From Bifidobacterium eulemuris (GTDB lineage: Bacteria > Actinomycetota > Actinomycetes > Actinomycetales > Bifidobacteriaceae), in the NCBI RefSeq assembly GCF_014898155.1, contig NZ_CP062938.1, positions 186,001 through 250,000 of the forward strand: a stretch of DNA of 64,000 bases, in the 5' to 3' direction. Shown here piece after piece: positions 1 through 8,355 of this stretch. Every line of letters starts with the position of its first letter. Positions within the stretch are counted from its first letter, which is position 1. The position numbers and the translations under genes were made by a program. The notes under the pieces were generated by a model, which made no database searches, was not told the origin of the DNA, and saw only the letters and a list, made by a program, of their open reading frames with translations.

Positions 1-853
1 ATTGGCGCGAATGGCGGTTCGCGGCCCAGTCGAACAGCCGTTCCGGTAAGCCTTGGGCGTCGGAGCGGATGATCAGCGAAAAGGTGGCCTTGGCCATATC
101 GTCGTCGATCGGCACCAGGGCGCGCCCCGTCATGGCATCCAGCATGAACGGGGCGTCCGTGACGAAGGTGCAATACGGCGTGGAATGGCGCAGGCGATCG
201 AACACGCCGCGGTCGCGCTGTTCGATGAACGTGGAGTGCGGAAGGGACCGGTCCACGCGTTCGCGCCAGAAGCCGATATCGGTGAGGATCAGGAAGGTCT
301 CGCCATCCAGCTGGTCCGCGGTGACGGATTCGCGGGCGGCGAGCGGATGATTCGGCGGCAAAGCGACGGAAAGACGCTCATGCATGAGTTCGCAGGATCG
401 CAATGCCGGAGACGAGGGCTTCTGGGCTATGATGCCGAGGTCGAGCGTGCCGTCGGCCACATGCCGTTCCACCTCGCTTGAGGTCAGCGTGTCCGAAGTG
501 AGCGTCTCCTGCGGGAAACGTTCCATCATCAGACTGGCGAGCAGACATAGCGGCGCCGGGGCGACGGTGCCCACCCTCACTGTTCGCGTGCGGCGGGCCG
601 TCAGCTCGACGGCCTCGCGCATCAGACGGATGTCGCGCAGGATCTGCCGCGACCAATCCACCGCGGTGCGTCCCGTCTCGTTGAGGGTGATCCGCCGCCC
701 CGTCCTGTCGAAAAGCGGATGATTGAATTCCGCCTCCAGCCGCTGCATGGAACGGGACAACGCCGGTTGCGAGACGCGAAGCGTCTGTGCCGCGGCGGAC
801 AGCGTGCCTTCGGCGGCGATGGCGTCAAGGGCACGCAGCTGGTCGAGTTCCAT
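1..853 (-). CDS. LysR-type transcriptional regulator, 3' end cut by window edge
   Basis: The minus-strand frame is open from an ATG at 853 to the left edge (284 codons, no stop seen). The N-terminus begins MELDQLRALDAIAAEG and carries a typical LysR winged helix-turn-helix over residues ~16-43 (LSAAAQTLRVSQPALSRS). It is followed by the LysR substrate-binding fold with motifs such as RVGTVAPAPL and DGTLDLGII. LysR proteins bind a T-N11-A dyad and respond to a small coinducer. The gene is divergent from the aldo/keto reductase at 1019, and a good LysR-type dyad lies between them at 914-934, so it probably controls that reductase and itself. The inducer cannot be predicted. A complete LysR protein is about 300 residues, so only a short tail is missing. 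Confidence 0.9.
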   Translation of the reverse strand, partial: MELDQLRALDAIAAEGTLSAAAQTLRVSQPALSRSMQRLEAEFNHPLFDRTGRRITLNETGRTAVDWSRQILRDIRLMREAVELTARRTRTVRVGTVAPAPLCLLASLMMERFPQETLTSDTLTSSEVERHVADGTLDLGIIAQKPSSPALRSCELMHERLSVALPPNHPLAARESVTADQLDGETFLILTDIGFWRERVDRSLPHSTFIEQRDRGVFDRLRHSTPYCTFVTDAPFMLDAMTGRALVPIDDDMAKATFSLIIRSDAQGLPERLFDWAANRHSRQ

Positions 854-913
854 ACCGGACTCCTTCGTTTCTTCTTGGGATGGTCTTGGGCGGTTGCGCC
901 ACCATTAATCCTA

Positions 914-934
914 CTTATGCGTCTGATGCATAAG
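914..934. promoter_or_regulatory. LysR-type operator dyad
   Basis: The intergenic region between the divergent LysR gene and the first reductase contains CTTATGC-N7-GCATAAG, a perfect 7-bp inverted repeat with a 7-nt spacer. It contains the T-N11-A core expected of LysR binding sites. Position and orientation suit autoregulation plus activation of the reductase. Confidence 0.6.
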
Positions 935-1018
935 CGGTTCCTTGTGTTGCATTGTACATACGGAATCAACTCCGTCAAAATAATGCATGTACGGTATTCA
1001 ACTCATCAAGGAGTACGC

Positions 1019-1867
1019 ATGCAGCATTTCACCATGAACAACGGCGCAGCCATCCCCGCATTGGGATTCGGTGTGTTCCAGATGACATCGAAGGAGGTCG
1101 ATGAGCATCTGCCTCAGGCCATCGCCGCCGGCTACACGCATATCGACACCGCCAACGCCTATTTCAACGAAGTGGCCGTTGGTCGTGCCATCAAGGCGAG
1201 CGGCGTCAAGCGCGAGGACCTGTTCGTCACCACCAAACTGTTCCCGCAAAGCTACCCGTACGAGCAGTGCGCGCACGACATCGACGCGACGCTCGAACGC
1301 CTCGACATGGACTATATCGACCTGCTGCTGTTCCACCAGCCCTACGGCGACTACGTCTCCGGCTGGAAGGCGATGGAGGAGGCGGTCGCGGCCGGCAAAG
1401 TGAAATCCATCGGCCTGTCGAACTTCCCCGTGCATAAGATCAGGCAGATCCTCGACGTGGCCGATATCACGCCGGCCGTGCTGCAGGTGGAGATCAACCC
1501 CTACTGGAACCAGCACGCGCTCAAGAGCGAACTGGCCGATCTGAATCTCGTGTTCGAAGGCTGGTATCCGCTGGGACACGGCGACCAAACGCTGCTCGCC
1601 GAACCGGTGTTCGCCCGTTTTGCCGACAAGTACGGCAAAACCGCGGCGCAGATCATCCTGCGCTGGCACTTGCAGGAAGGCAACGTCACCTTCCCCAAGA
1701 CCTGCGATCCGCAGCATATCAAGGACAATATCGACATCTTCGACTTCGCTCTTACCGATGATGAGATGGCCGAGATCAACGCGCTGCCGCAGCGCCCGTA
1801 CTATACGGTGCCCGAAGAGGCCCCCGACTTCGTGCTGCGCCACAACGACTACAGCCAGCAGGCGTGA
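1019..1867 (+). CDS. aldo/keto reductase (first of a tandem pair)
   Basis: This is a 282-residue NAD(P)H-dependent oxidoreductase of the aldo/keto reductase superfamily (2,5-diketo-D-gluconate reductase-like). The catalytic tetrad is visible: D43 and Y48 in HIDTANAY, K73 in VTTK and H106 in LLLFHQP. The ATG at 1019 is preceded by AAGGAG; an in-frame upstream extension exists but has no RBS. Such enzymes reduce aldehydes and ketones in the cytoplasm; the physiological substrate cannot be told. It lies 93 bp upstream of a second reductase with its tetrad at identical positions, so the pair looks like a duplication. The LysR dyad at 914-934 lies upstream. Confidence 0.92.
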   Translation: MQHFTMNNGAAIPALGFGVFQMTSKEVDEHLPQAIAAGYTHIDTANAYFNEVAVGRAIKASGVKREDLFVTTKLFPQSYPYEQCAHDIDATLERLDMDYIDLLLFHQPYGDYVSGWKAMEEAVAAGKVKSIGLSNFPVHKIRQILDVADITPAVLQVEINPYWNQHALKSELADLNLVFEGWYPLGHGDQTLLAEPVFARFADKYGKTAAQIILRWHLQEGNVTFPKTCDPQHIKDNIDIFDFALTDDEMAEINALPQRPYYTVPEEAPDFVLRHNDYSQQA

Positions 1868-1960
1868 CGGCGGAACATTCGCACAGAACGCACGACAGTC
1901 GGCGCGTGGCTCCGGAAGCCATGCGCCGCATCTCATGCCGAATCAGAAAGGAACATCACT

Positions 1961-2839
1961 ATGGAATTCGTAACCCTCAACAATGGTGTGACTATGCCGA
2001 TGCTCGGCTTCGGCGTCTTCCAGACTCCCGTCGACGACACCGAACGCTGCGTGCGCGAGGCGCTTGAGGTCGGCTATCGACTCATCGACACGGCACAGGC
2101 GTATATGAACGAGGAAGGCGTGGGCGCGGCCGTGCGCGGCAGCGGCATCGACCGTTCCGAGATCTTCGTCACCAGCAAGATCCATCTGATCAACCTCAAC
2201 TACGAGCGCGCGAAGCGCTCCATCGACGAAAGCCTGGAGAAGATGGGGCTCGAATACATCGACCTCATGCTGCTGCATCAGGCCATGGGCGACTACCCCG
2301 GCGCGTACCGGGCGCTGGAGGAGGCGTATGAGGAGGGCAAGCTGCGCGCCATCGGCGTCTCCAACTTCTATCCGGAACGTCTTGTGGATGTGTGCATGCT
2401 GTCCAAGGTCGCGCCGGCCGTCAACCAGATCGAGACGCATCCTTTCCGACAGCAGGAGGAGGCGCATGCCGTCATGCGTGACCTCGGCGTCGCGCATGAG
2501 GCCTGGTCGCCGTTCGCCGAAGCGCAAAACGGCATCTTCTCCAACCCGACGTTGAAATCCATCGGCGACAAGCACGGCAAAACCGTGGGGCAGGTGGTGC
2601 TGCGCGCCCTGCTGGACAAGGGCGTCGCTGTGATTCCCAAAACCACGCATCGCGAGCGTATGGTGGAGAACTTCGATGTGTTCGACTTCCATCTCGACTC
2701 CGATGACATGGCCGCGTTCGCAGGACTTGAGGATCCGGACTTCCCGCGCATCTTCGACCATCTGAACGTCGAGACGGTCAGCAACCTGTACGCCAACTAC
2801 ATCAAGCCCGGTTTGGGTGAGACGCAGTATCTGTACTGA
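1961..2839 (+). CDS. aldo/keto reductase (second of a tandem pair)
   Basis: This 292-residue aldo/keto reductase is paralogous to the preceding gene. Both begin with a short strand and LGFGVFQ, and both place the tetrad at D43, Y48, K73 and H106. The start ATG follows AAAGGAAC at ~1946-1953. Sequence after the barrel core has diverged, so the two enzymes may differ in substrate. The gene is probably cotranscribed with the reductase at 1019. A separate MerR-type promoter follows before the thiamine-diphosphate enzyme at 3095. Substrate unknown. Confidence 0.92.
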   Translation: MEFVTLNNGVTMPMLGFGVFQTPVDDTERCVREALEVGYRLIDTAQAYMNEEGVGAAVRGSGIDRSEIFVTSKIHLINLNYERAKRSIDESLEKMGLEYIDLMLLHQAMGDYPGAYRALEEAYEEGKLRAIGVSNFYPERLVDVCMLSKVAPAVNQIETHPFRQQEEAHAVMRDLGVAHEAWSPFAEAQNGIFSNPTLKSIGDKHGKTVGQVVLRALLDKGVAVIPKTTHRERMVENFDVFDFHLDSDDMAAFAGLEDPDFPRIFDHLNVETVSNLYANYIKPGLGETQYLY

Positions 2840-2873
2840 CCAAGGTCGAGAAGACGGTTGGCGCCATGGGTTC

Positions 2874-2915
2874 TGAGATCCCTCGACTCCGCTATGCTCC
2901 GCTCGGGATGACGGC
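2874..2915. repeat. palindromic repeat family, copy a
   Basis: This short segment runs GATCCCTCGACTCCGC... to GCTCCGCTCGGGATGAC. It belongs to a dispersed palindromic family seen in at least seven places in the window (23519-23660, 26033-26240, 36804-36892, 42661-42810, 43202-43370, 50429-50678). All copies but the one at 42661 are intergenic. Confidence 0.7.
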
Positions 2916-3024
2916 GTAGAGGGTTTGGCGCACGCATTCGCACGGGATGACGGCGTAAGGGATGTTTGGCGCACGTGTTCGCTTGGAGGTTTCACGCCGA
3001 GGGTGAACAAACGGGGATTCGGTT

Positions 3025-3054
3025 TTGACCTCAAGCGCTTGAAGTTTTTAACGT
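3025..3054 (+). promoter_or_regulatory. MerR-type promoter of the DXS-like gene
   Basis: TTGACC (3025-3030) and TAACGT (3049-3054) are separated by an 18-bp spacer holding the dyad TCAAGCGCTTGA (3031-3042). MerR regulators typically bind a dyad between over-spaced -35 and -10 boxes. The same layout and a near-identical dyad occur upstream of the merR gene at 4970-4999. Confidence 0.65.
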
Positions 3055-3094
3055 CGTGTCCATTGCGTCAAACGCATATCGAAAGGACACAACC

Positions 3095-4885
3095 GTGACG
3101 AACCATCTGAACTCCATCAACGGGCCCGCCGATCTGAAGAAGCTCGAGCGCGCCCAACTGCCCGAACTGGCCGACGAGATCCGCCAAGCGGTTCTCACCA
3201 AGGTCACCGCGGCAGGCGGCCATTTCGGCCCTAACCTCGGCGTGGTCGAGGCGACCATCGCCTTGCACTACGTGTTCGATTCCCCGAACGACAAAATTGT
3301 GTGGGACGTCTCCCACCAGTCCTACCCGCATAAGATCCTCACCGGACGCAAGGAGGCCTTCCTCGACCCGGCCCACTATCACGACGTGACCGGCTACACG
3401 CATCCAAGCGAAAGCGAACACGACCATTTCGTCGTCGGCCACACCGGCACCTCCATCTCCATGGCCGTGGGACTTGCCAAAGGCCGTGACCTGAACGACC
3501 GGAACGAGAACGTCATCGCCTTCATCGGCGACGGCTCGCTCTCCGAAGGCGAGGCGCTCGAAGGCCTCGACAACGCCGGCGCGATGGACACGAACCTCAT
3601 CATCGTGCTCAACGACAACGAATGGTCCATCGCCGAAAACCAGGGCGGCATGTACGAGGGCCTCGCCGAACTGCGCGCCACGAACGGCGCTTCGGAACGC
3701 AATATGTTCCGCGACTTCGGCCTCGACTACCTGTATGTGGCCGACGGCAACGACACCGCCGCGCTCGTCGAGGCCTTCGAGCAGGTGCGCGACATCGACC
3801 ACCCCGTCGTCGTGCACATCCACACCGACAAGGGCCGTGGATCCGCATGGGCCGATGAGAACAAGGAAGCCGGCCACTGGCGTCTGCCCGAAGCCGCGCT
3901 GAAGCAGATGGAGGAGGCCGGCCCCGTCGAAGACGTCGACTCCGTGACCGTGGACTTCCTGGAAGGCAAGATGAAGGCCGATCCCACGGTGGTCGCCATC
4001 ACCGCCGCCACAGCCGGCTCCGGTTTCCCGCGCGACTTCCGCGAGCGCGTGGGCCGTCAGTTCGTCGACGTGGGCATCGCCGAACAGCATGCGATCGCCT
4101 TCGCCTCCGGCATCGGCAAGGCGGGCGGCAAACCGGTCGTGGAAATGTACTCCACCTTCATGCAGCGCGCCTACGACCAGCTGCAGCAGGACCTCGCCCT
4201 GCAGGGCAATCCGGCGACCATCATCATGATGAGCATGGGATCCATCGCGCCGGCCGACAACACGCATGCCGGCATGTACGGCATCGCCATGGCCAACACC
4301 ATCCCCGGTCTGACGGGTCTGGCGCCGGCCACGCGCGAGGAATACCTCGCCATGCTCGACTGGTCCATCGACCGTGCGAACCGTCCGGTACTCATCGCCC
4401 AGCCCGGCTCGCTGTATTCCGAGGCCGATCTGGCCGCCGCTTTGGGTGAGCCGGTCGCCGAAGAGGAGTCGGATTCGTTCGGTGAGAAGGATCTGTCGTA
4501 CCGCACCATCGCACGCGGTTCGAAGGTCGCGATTCTCGCGCTGGGCGACTTCCTGCAGCTCGGCGTGCGGGTTCGTGCCGAACTCAAGGACAAGCTCGAC
4601 GTGGACGCGACACTGATCGACCCGCGCGTGTTCTCCGCCGTCGACGCGAACGCGTTGGACGCGTTGCGCGACGAGCATACGGTGGTCGTCACCTTGGAGG
4701 ACGGCATGCTCACCGGCGGCTTCGGACGCGAGGTTGCGGCGCATTTCGCCGCCGACAGGACCATGACGGTGCTCAACTACGGTGCGGACAAGGAGTTCAA
4801 CGACTGCGTTCCCACCGACGAACTGTTCCGTCGCTATCATCTCAACCCTGAGACGATCGCCGAGGAAGTGCGACTCGCGCTGTAA
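3095..4885 (+). CDS. DXS/transketolase-family thiamine-diphosphate enzyme
   Basis: This is a 596-residue ThDP enzyme related to 1-deoxy-D-xylulose-5-phosphate synthase. DXS-like features are GGHFGPNLGVVE near the N-terminus, the ThDP/Mg motif GDGSLSEGEALEGLDNAG...NDN at roughly residues 145-175, and VDVGIAEQHAIAFASG in the pyrimidine-binding domain. The canonical DXS segment before THxG is replaced by MSMGSIAPADNTHAG, so the substrate may not be pyruvate plus glyceraldehyde-3-phosphate. The GTG at 3095 follows GAAAGGA; an upstream GTG at 3056 would sit almost on the transcription start. The gene has a MerR-type promoter at 3025-3054 and a strong terminator at 4907-4952. The merR gene follows. 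Confidence 0.8.
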   Translation: MTNHLNSINGPADLKKLERAQLPELADEIRQAVLTKVTAAGGHFGPNLGVVEATIALHYVFDSPNDKIVWDVSHQSYPHKILTGRKEAFLDPAHYHDVTGYTHPSESEHDHFVVGHTGTSISMAVGLAKGRDLNDRNENVIAFIGDGSLSEGEALEGLDNAGAMDTNLIIVLNDNEWSIAENQGGMYEGLAELRATNGASERNMFRDFGLDYLYVADGNDTAALVEAFEQVRDIDHPVVVHIHTDKGRGSAWADENKEAGHWRLPEAALKQMEEAGPVEDVDSVTVDFLEGKMKADPTVVAITAATAGSGFPRDFRERVGRQFVDVGIAEQHAIAFASGIGKAGGKPVVEMYSTFMQRAYDQLQQDLALQGNPATIIMMSMGSIAPADNTHAGMYGIAMANTIPGLTGLAPATREEYLAMLDWSIDRANRPVLIAQPGSLYSEADLAAALGEPVAEEESDSFGEKDLSYRTIARGSKVAILALGDFLQLGVRVRAELKDKLDVDATLIDPRVFSAVDANALDALRDEHTVVVTLEDGMLTGGFGREVAAHFAADRTMTVLNYGADKEFNDCVPTDELFRRYHLNPETIAEEVRLAL

Positions 4886-4906
4886 ACACTAAGCCACACG
4901 CATGCT

Positions 4907-4952
4907 GCGGCTCTCTCCTACCTGTTCTGGCGGGGGAGAGCCGCCGTTTTTT
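4907..4952 (+). terminator. intrinsic terminator after the DXS-like gene
   Basis: A 9-bp perfect stem, GCGGCTCTC (4907-4915) with GAGAGCCGC (4936-4944), is followed by CG and six T residues (4947-4952). It ends the transcript just upstream of the merR promoter. Confidence 0.85.
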
Positions 4953-4969
4953 CGGAAGAGGACGCTCGA

Positions 4970-4999
4970 TTGACTTCAAGTACTTGAAGTCATTAGCGT
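4970..4999 (+). promoter_or_regulatory. merR promoter with 22-bp perfect palindrome
   Basis: TTGACT (4970-4975) and TAGCGT (4994-4999) are 18 bp apart. A perfect 22-bp palindrome spans 4971-4992, with half-site ACTTCAAGT. It matches the dyad at 3028-3045, giving the shared core ACYTCAAG-N2-CTTGAAGT. This predicts that the MerR protein regulates itself and the DXS-like gene. Confidence 0.7.
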
Positions 5000-5006
5000 G
5001 AACGGT

Positions 5007-5510
5007 ATGACACAGCAGAACACCACAACCAGCCGGACGCAATGGCATACGATCCGCGAAGCCTCGCTGCTGAGCGGATTAAGCGAATCGACGTTACGCT
5101 ACTATGAGCAGATTGGCATCATCCCGCCGGTGGCGCGCGATCCCAGCTCCGGACATCGTGTCTACAGCGAGCATGACATCGACGTGTTGCAGACCATCTC
5201 CTGCATGAACGCGATCGGCATGTCGCTCGACGCGATGCGGCAATATCTGGGCAATGCGACCGAAGTCATGTCCGCCGAGATGGGCGACGTCGATCCTCTG
5301 GTCGTGCGCGAACGGGCGAAACAGCAGGTCGAACTGCTTGATGCGCAGGCCCTGCGTTTGGCCGAACAGCTTGAGCGCATCAAAATCCAACAGTCCTACT
5401 GCGCGATCAAAACGATGTATTGGAACGCCGTGGCCGAGGGCCGCGCCGACGCCGAATGCATCCTCGACGAGAACCGCGATCTCTTCGAACAGGTGCGCCG
5501 CGTCGGCTGA
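5007..5510 (+). CDS. MerR-family transcriptional regulator
   Basis: This is a 167-residue MerR regulator. The N-terminal winged helix reads WHTIREASLLSGLSESTLRYYEQIGIIPP, then a dimerisation helix ending in QVELLDAQALRLAEQLERIK. There is no cysteine cluster typical of metal sensors, so it belongs with the MerR proteins of aldehyde or redox response that often sit beside reductases. The ATG at 5007 lacks an SD and sits 7-8 nt after the -10 box, so the message is predicted to be leaderless. A GTG at 4998 would overlap the -10. Its likely targets are its own promoter and that of the DXS-like enzyme. Confidence 0.88.
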   Translation: MTQQNTTTSRTQWHTIREASLLSGLSESTLRYYEQIGIIPPVARDPSSGHRVYSEHDIDVLQTISCMNAIGMSLDAMRQYLGNATEVMSAEMGDVDPLVVRERAKQQVELLDAQALRLAEQLERIKIQQSYCAIKTMYWNAVAEGRADAECILDENRDLFEQVRRVG

Positions 5511-5520
5511 GAGAACCGCG

Positions 5521-7011
5521 CTACCGGCGTTCGCGACAGGTCTGGCCGAGGCTGCGCGACAGGGCGATCGGGTCGAGCAGACGGTCAAGTTCCTCATCGT
5601 TGATCGTGGTACGTTCGGCCGCGACCTCGCGGATCGTGCGGCCGGACGTCACCGCTTCGGCGGCGACGGCGCTGGCCGCCTCGTATCCGATCGTGTCGTT
5701 CAATGCGGCGGAGATGGCGGGGGAGCGCTGCGCATGATGGCGTCCCGCTTCGATATCGACGATGATGCCGTCGATGCAGTTGAGACGGAATGTGTCCATC
5801 GCATTGGTCATCAGACGCATGCCGTCAAGGATCTCATGGACGATGAGCGGATCGAAGGCGTTGAGCTGCAGCTGCCCTTCGGCCGCCGCCCAGTTCACGG
5901 TCACATCCATGCCGAAGACGGTGAAGCAGCATTGGTCCACGCATTCGGGAATCACCGGATTCACCTTCGCGGGCATGATGCTCGAACCGGCCTGCCTCGC
6001 AGGCAGCGTCAGATCGCCGAAGCCGGCGCGTGGGCCCGAGTTGAGCAGTCGCAGGTCGTCGGCGGCCTTCTTCAGATGGATCGCCAGATTCTTCAGACAT
6101 GCCGACGCCGCGATATAGGCGCTCATATCGGTCATAGCCGCCAGCGGATCCGGCGCGGCGGTGACAGGCAACCCGGTGATGCGGGCCAGATGTTCGGTCG
6201 CGGCCTTGCGGAAGCGCAGATCGGCGCAGATGCCGGTGCCGATGGCCGTGGCTCCGAGATTGAGCACGGTGAGCTCCGGTACGAGACGTTCCATGGCGGC
6301 CATATCGAGTTTAAGGAAACTCGCGAAGGTGTGGAACTCCTGGCCGAAAGTCATCGGCACCGCGTCCTGCAATTGCGTGCGTCCGAGCTTGACGTCGTTC
6401 GCATGCCTGTCGGCGAGGTCATGGAACGACCGGCGCAGCGTTTCGGTGGCGGCGATCAGCGGATGCAAGGCATCGACGATGGCGAGTTTGCACGCCGCGG
6501 GATAGGTGTCGTTCGTGGATTGCGAACGGTTCACATGGTCGTTGGGGTGGATGAACTCGTAATCGCCGCGGGTGTGCCCTGTTAATTCCAGCGCACGGTT
6601 GGCGATCACCTCGTTCATGTTCATGTTCGCGGAGGTCCCCGCGCCTCCCTGCAGCACGTCGACGGGGAACTGGTCGGCGAGTCCGCCATGCTCGATTTCG
6701 AGGCACGCCTGTTCGATTGCGGCGGCCTTGTCGTCGCTGATGAGACCGAGTTCGGCGTTGGCCGCCGCGCAGGCGCGTTTGACCGTCGCATAGGCTTTGA
6801 CGAGTTCGGGATGGTCACCGTCCGTCGTGCCCGAGACGGGGAAATTCGCAATGGCTCGCTGTGTGTGGATGCCCCAATAGGCGTCGGCCGGGACGGCGAG
6901 TTCGCCGATGCAGTCATGTTCGATGCGGGTGTCTGTCGCGACGGATGCCGTTCCGCCTTCCGCGTGGTCGTTGTTCGAGATGTTTATCTGCGATGCGTTC
7001 ATGTCGGTCAT
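5521..7011 (-). CDS. aspA: aspartate ammonia-lyase
   Basis: This enzyme of the fumarase/aspartase superfamily catalyses L-aspartate to fumarate plus ammonia. Diagnostic motifs are GGAGTSANMNMNEVIANRA, HPNDHVNRSQSTNDTYP and the superfamily signature GSSIMPAKVNPVIPE. Length (~496 residues from the ATG at 7011) fits aspartase. The wording of these motifs favours aspartase over class II fumarase. Starts at 7047 (508 residues) and 7002 are also in frame, and none has a strong SD, so the N-terminus is uncertain. It is divergent from the lactate dehydrogenase at 7219. In an organism with an incomplete TCA cycle it would supply fumarate or release ammonia. Confidence 0.88.
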   Translation of the reverse strand: MTDMNASQINISNNDHAEGGTASVATDTRIEHDCIGELAVPADAYWGIHTQRAIANFPVSGTTDGDHPELVKAYATVKRACAAANAELGLISDDKAAAIEQACLEIEHGGLADQFPVDVLQGGAGTSANMNMNEVIANRALELTGHTRGDYEFIHPNDHVNRSQSTNDTYPAACKLAIVDALHPLIAATETLRRSFHDLADRHANDVKLGRTQLQDAVPMTFGQEFHTFASFLKLDMAAMERLVPELTVLNLGATAIGTGICADLRFRKAATEHLARITGLPVTAAPDPLAAMTDMSAYIAASACLKNLAIHLKKAADDLRLLNSGPRAGFGDLTLPARQAGSSIMPAKVNPVIPECVDQCCFTVFGMDVTVNWAAAEGQLQLNAFDPLIVHEILDGMRLMTNAMDTFRLNCIDGIIVDIEAGRHHAQRSPAISAALNDTIGYEAASAVAAEAVTSGRTIREVAAERTTINDEELDRLLDPIALSRSLGQTCRERR

Positions 7012-7218
7012 GTCATCATCATGGCCTATCGAAGGGTGAAACGCCATGGCCGATACGTCCGCCGTCCGCGAACACGTTCGTGAGGGTTGTCAGATGTTCG
7101 AACAAATCGTTGCCGACCGTATGCGCATGACTATCTCGACGGTTCGCATTTGGTTTTTCGGCCGGTACAGTTGATCTCATATATGTATTGAGCATACGGA
7201 CGCCGGCAGGAGGGTACT

Positions 7219-8184
7219 ATGGTCACGGCGAATCGTTCGCGAGTGGTGGTGGTCGGCACGGGGCAGGTCGGCTCGGCGGTGGCGTCGTCCATCGTGTTGC
7301 AGGGATTGACCAACGAGCTGGTGCTCGTCAACCATAATCCGGGGAAAGCGCGTGGACTCGCCATGGATCTGGCCGACGGATCGGAGTTCCTCGGCCGGTT
7401 CGTATCCATCCGTCACGGCGATTGGGATGATTGTTCGCAAGCCGACATCATTATCATCACAGCCGGGCCTCGGCCGGTCGAAGGGCGGACCCGTTTGGAC
7501 GGGCTGATGGCCGCGGTCGACATCGTCACCCCGATGCTTGACCGCATCAGGGAATCCGGTTTCGACGGCATCCTCATCATGGTGTCCAACCCGGTCGACG
7601 TACTCAGCTGGTATGCGTGGAAACGCACCGGCCTGCCACGCGCGCAGGTCATCGGATCGGGAACGGCGCTCGACACCTCGCGTATGAAAACCATCATCGG
7701 AGAGGTCACCGGTCTTGACCCACGTACCGTGTCCGGATATGTGATCGGTGAGCACGGCGACTCTCAGTTCATTCCCTGGTCCACGGTGTCCTTCGTCGGC
7801 AAACCGTTCGCGCGATTCCTCGCCGACAATCCCGGCCGTTATCCAGGCGTCAGCCTGAACGGCATCGAGAATGCGACGCGTCGACGCGGCGACGAAATCA
7901 AGAACCGTCGCGGCGGCACCAGCTACGGCATCGCATCCACCGTGTCTGGGTTGGTCAAAACGATTCTCTGGGACGAACGCCGCGTAATCCCCGTTTCCAC
8001 GCTGATCGACGGCGAATACGAATACGGCGAACGTGATGTGTTCCTCAGCCTACCGATTGGACTGGACGGTAGTGGGGCAAACGAATTCACCGACCTGCAT
8101 CTGACGGCGGAGGAAATGGAGCGCTTCCATCATTGCGCCGAAGTCGTGCGCTCGCATTGCGCGCTTATCGCCGACAGACTGTAG
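7219..8184 (+). CDS. ldh: L-lactate dehydrogenase (divergent paralogue)
   Basis: This is a 321-residue NAD-dependent L-lactate/malate dehydrogenase-family enzyme reducing pyruvate to lactate. The Rossmann motif is G13-x-G15-x-x-G18. The active site shows R92 in GRTRLD, D152 and R155 in LDTSR, and H179 in GEHGDS. The ATG follows GGAGGG at ~7207-7212. The acidic residue that normally ends strand beta-2 and binds the adenosine ribose is absent (VLVNHN instead of the usual V-D-x-N type). The sequence clearly differs from the well-known bifidobacterial fructose-1,6-bisphosphate-activated LDH as I remember it, so this is probably a second LDH. Confidence 0.85.
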   Translation: MVTANRSRVVVVGTGQVGSAVASSIVLQGLTNELVLVNHNPGKARGLAMDLADGSEFLGRFVSIRHGDWDDCSQADIIIITAGPRPVEGRTRLDGLMAAVDIVTPMLDRIRESGFDGILIMVSNPVDVLSWYAWKRTGLPRAQVIGSGTALDTSRMKTIIGEVTGLDPRTVSGYVIGEHGDSQFIPWSTVSFVGKPFARFLADNPGRYPGVSLNGIENATRRRGDEIKNRRGGTSYGIASTVSGLVKTILWDERRVIPVSTLIDGEYEYGERDVFLSLPIGLDGSGANEFTDLHLTAEEMERFHHCAEVVRSHCALIADRL

Positions 8185-8355
8185 ACAGTCGGCCTTGTGC
8201 GTTGGCCGGAATGCGGGCATTGCATAGGTGTTGTTTGTTGCGTTCTCCGATTCGCCCGATCGGTCTTCCCCGTTGAGATGACCTTACGGTTGCGCTCGGT
8301 GAGCCCGCTATGATGTCTCGGTGGAAGAAAGGGCACTGACGGGGAGGTGGGACGC

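Noticed and set aside
3068..4840. Long open frame opposite the DXS-like gene (590 codons)
   Set aside because: It is a mirror frame of a GC3-rich gene. Its translation is rich in His, Gly and Val without domains, and the plus-strand gene has clear motifs.
5254..6585. A plus-strand 443-codon frame over the merR end and aspA
   Set aside because: It is a shadow of aspA. The aspartase signature on the minus strand is decisive.
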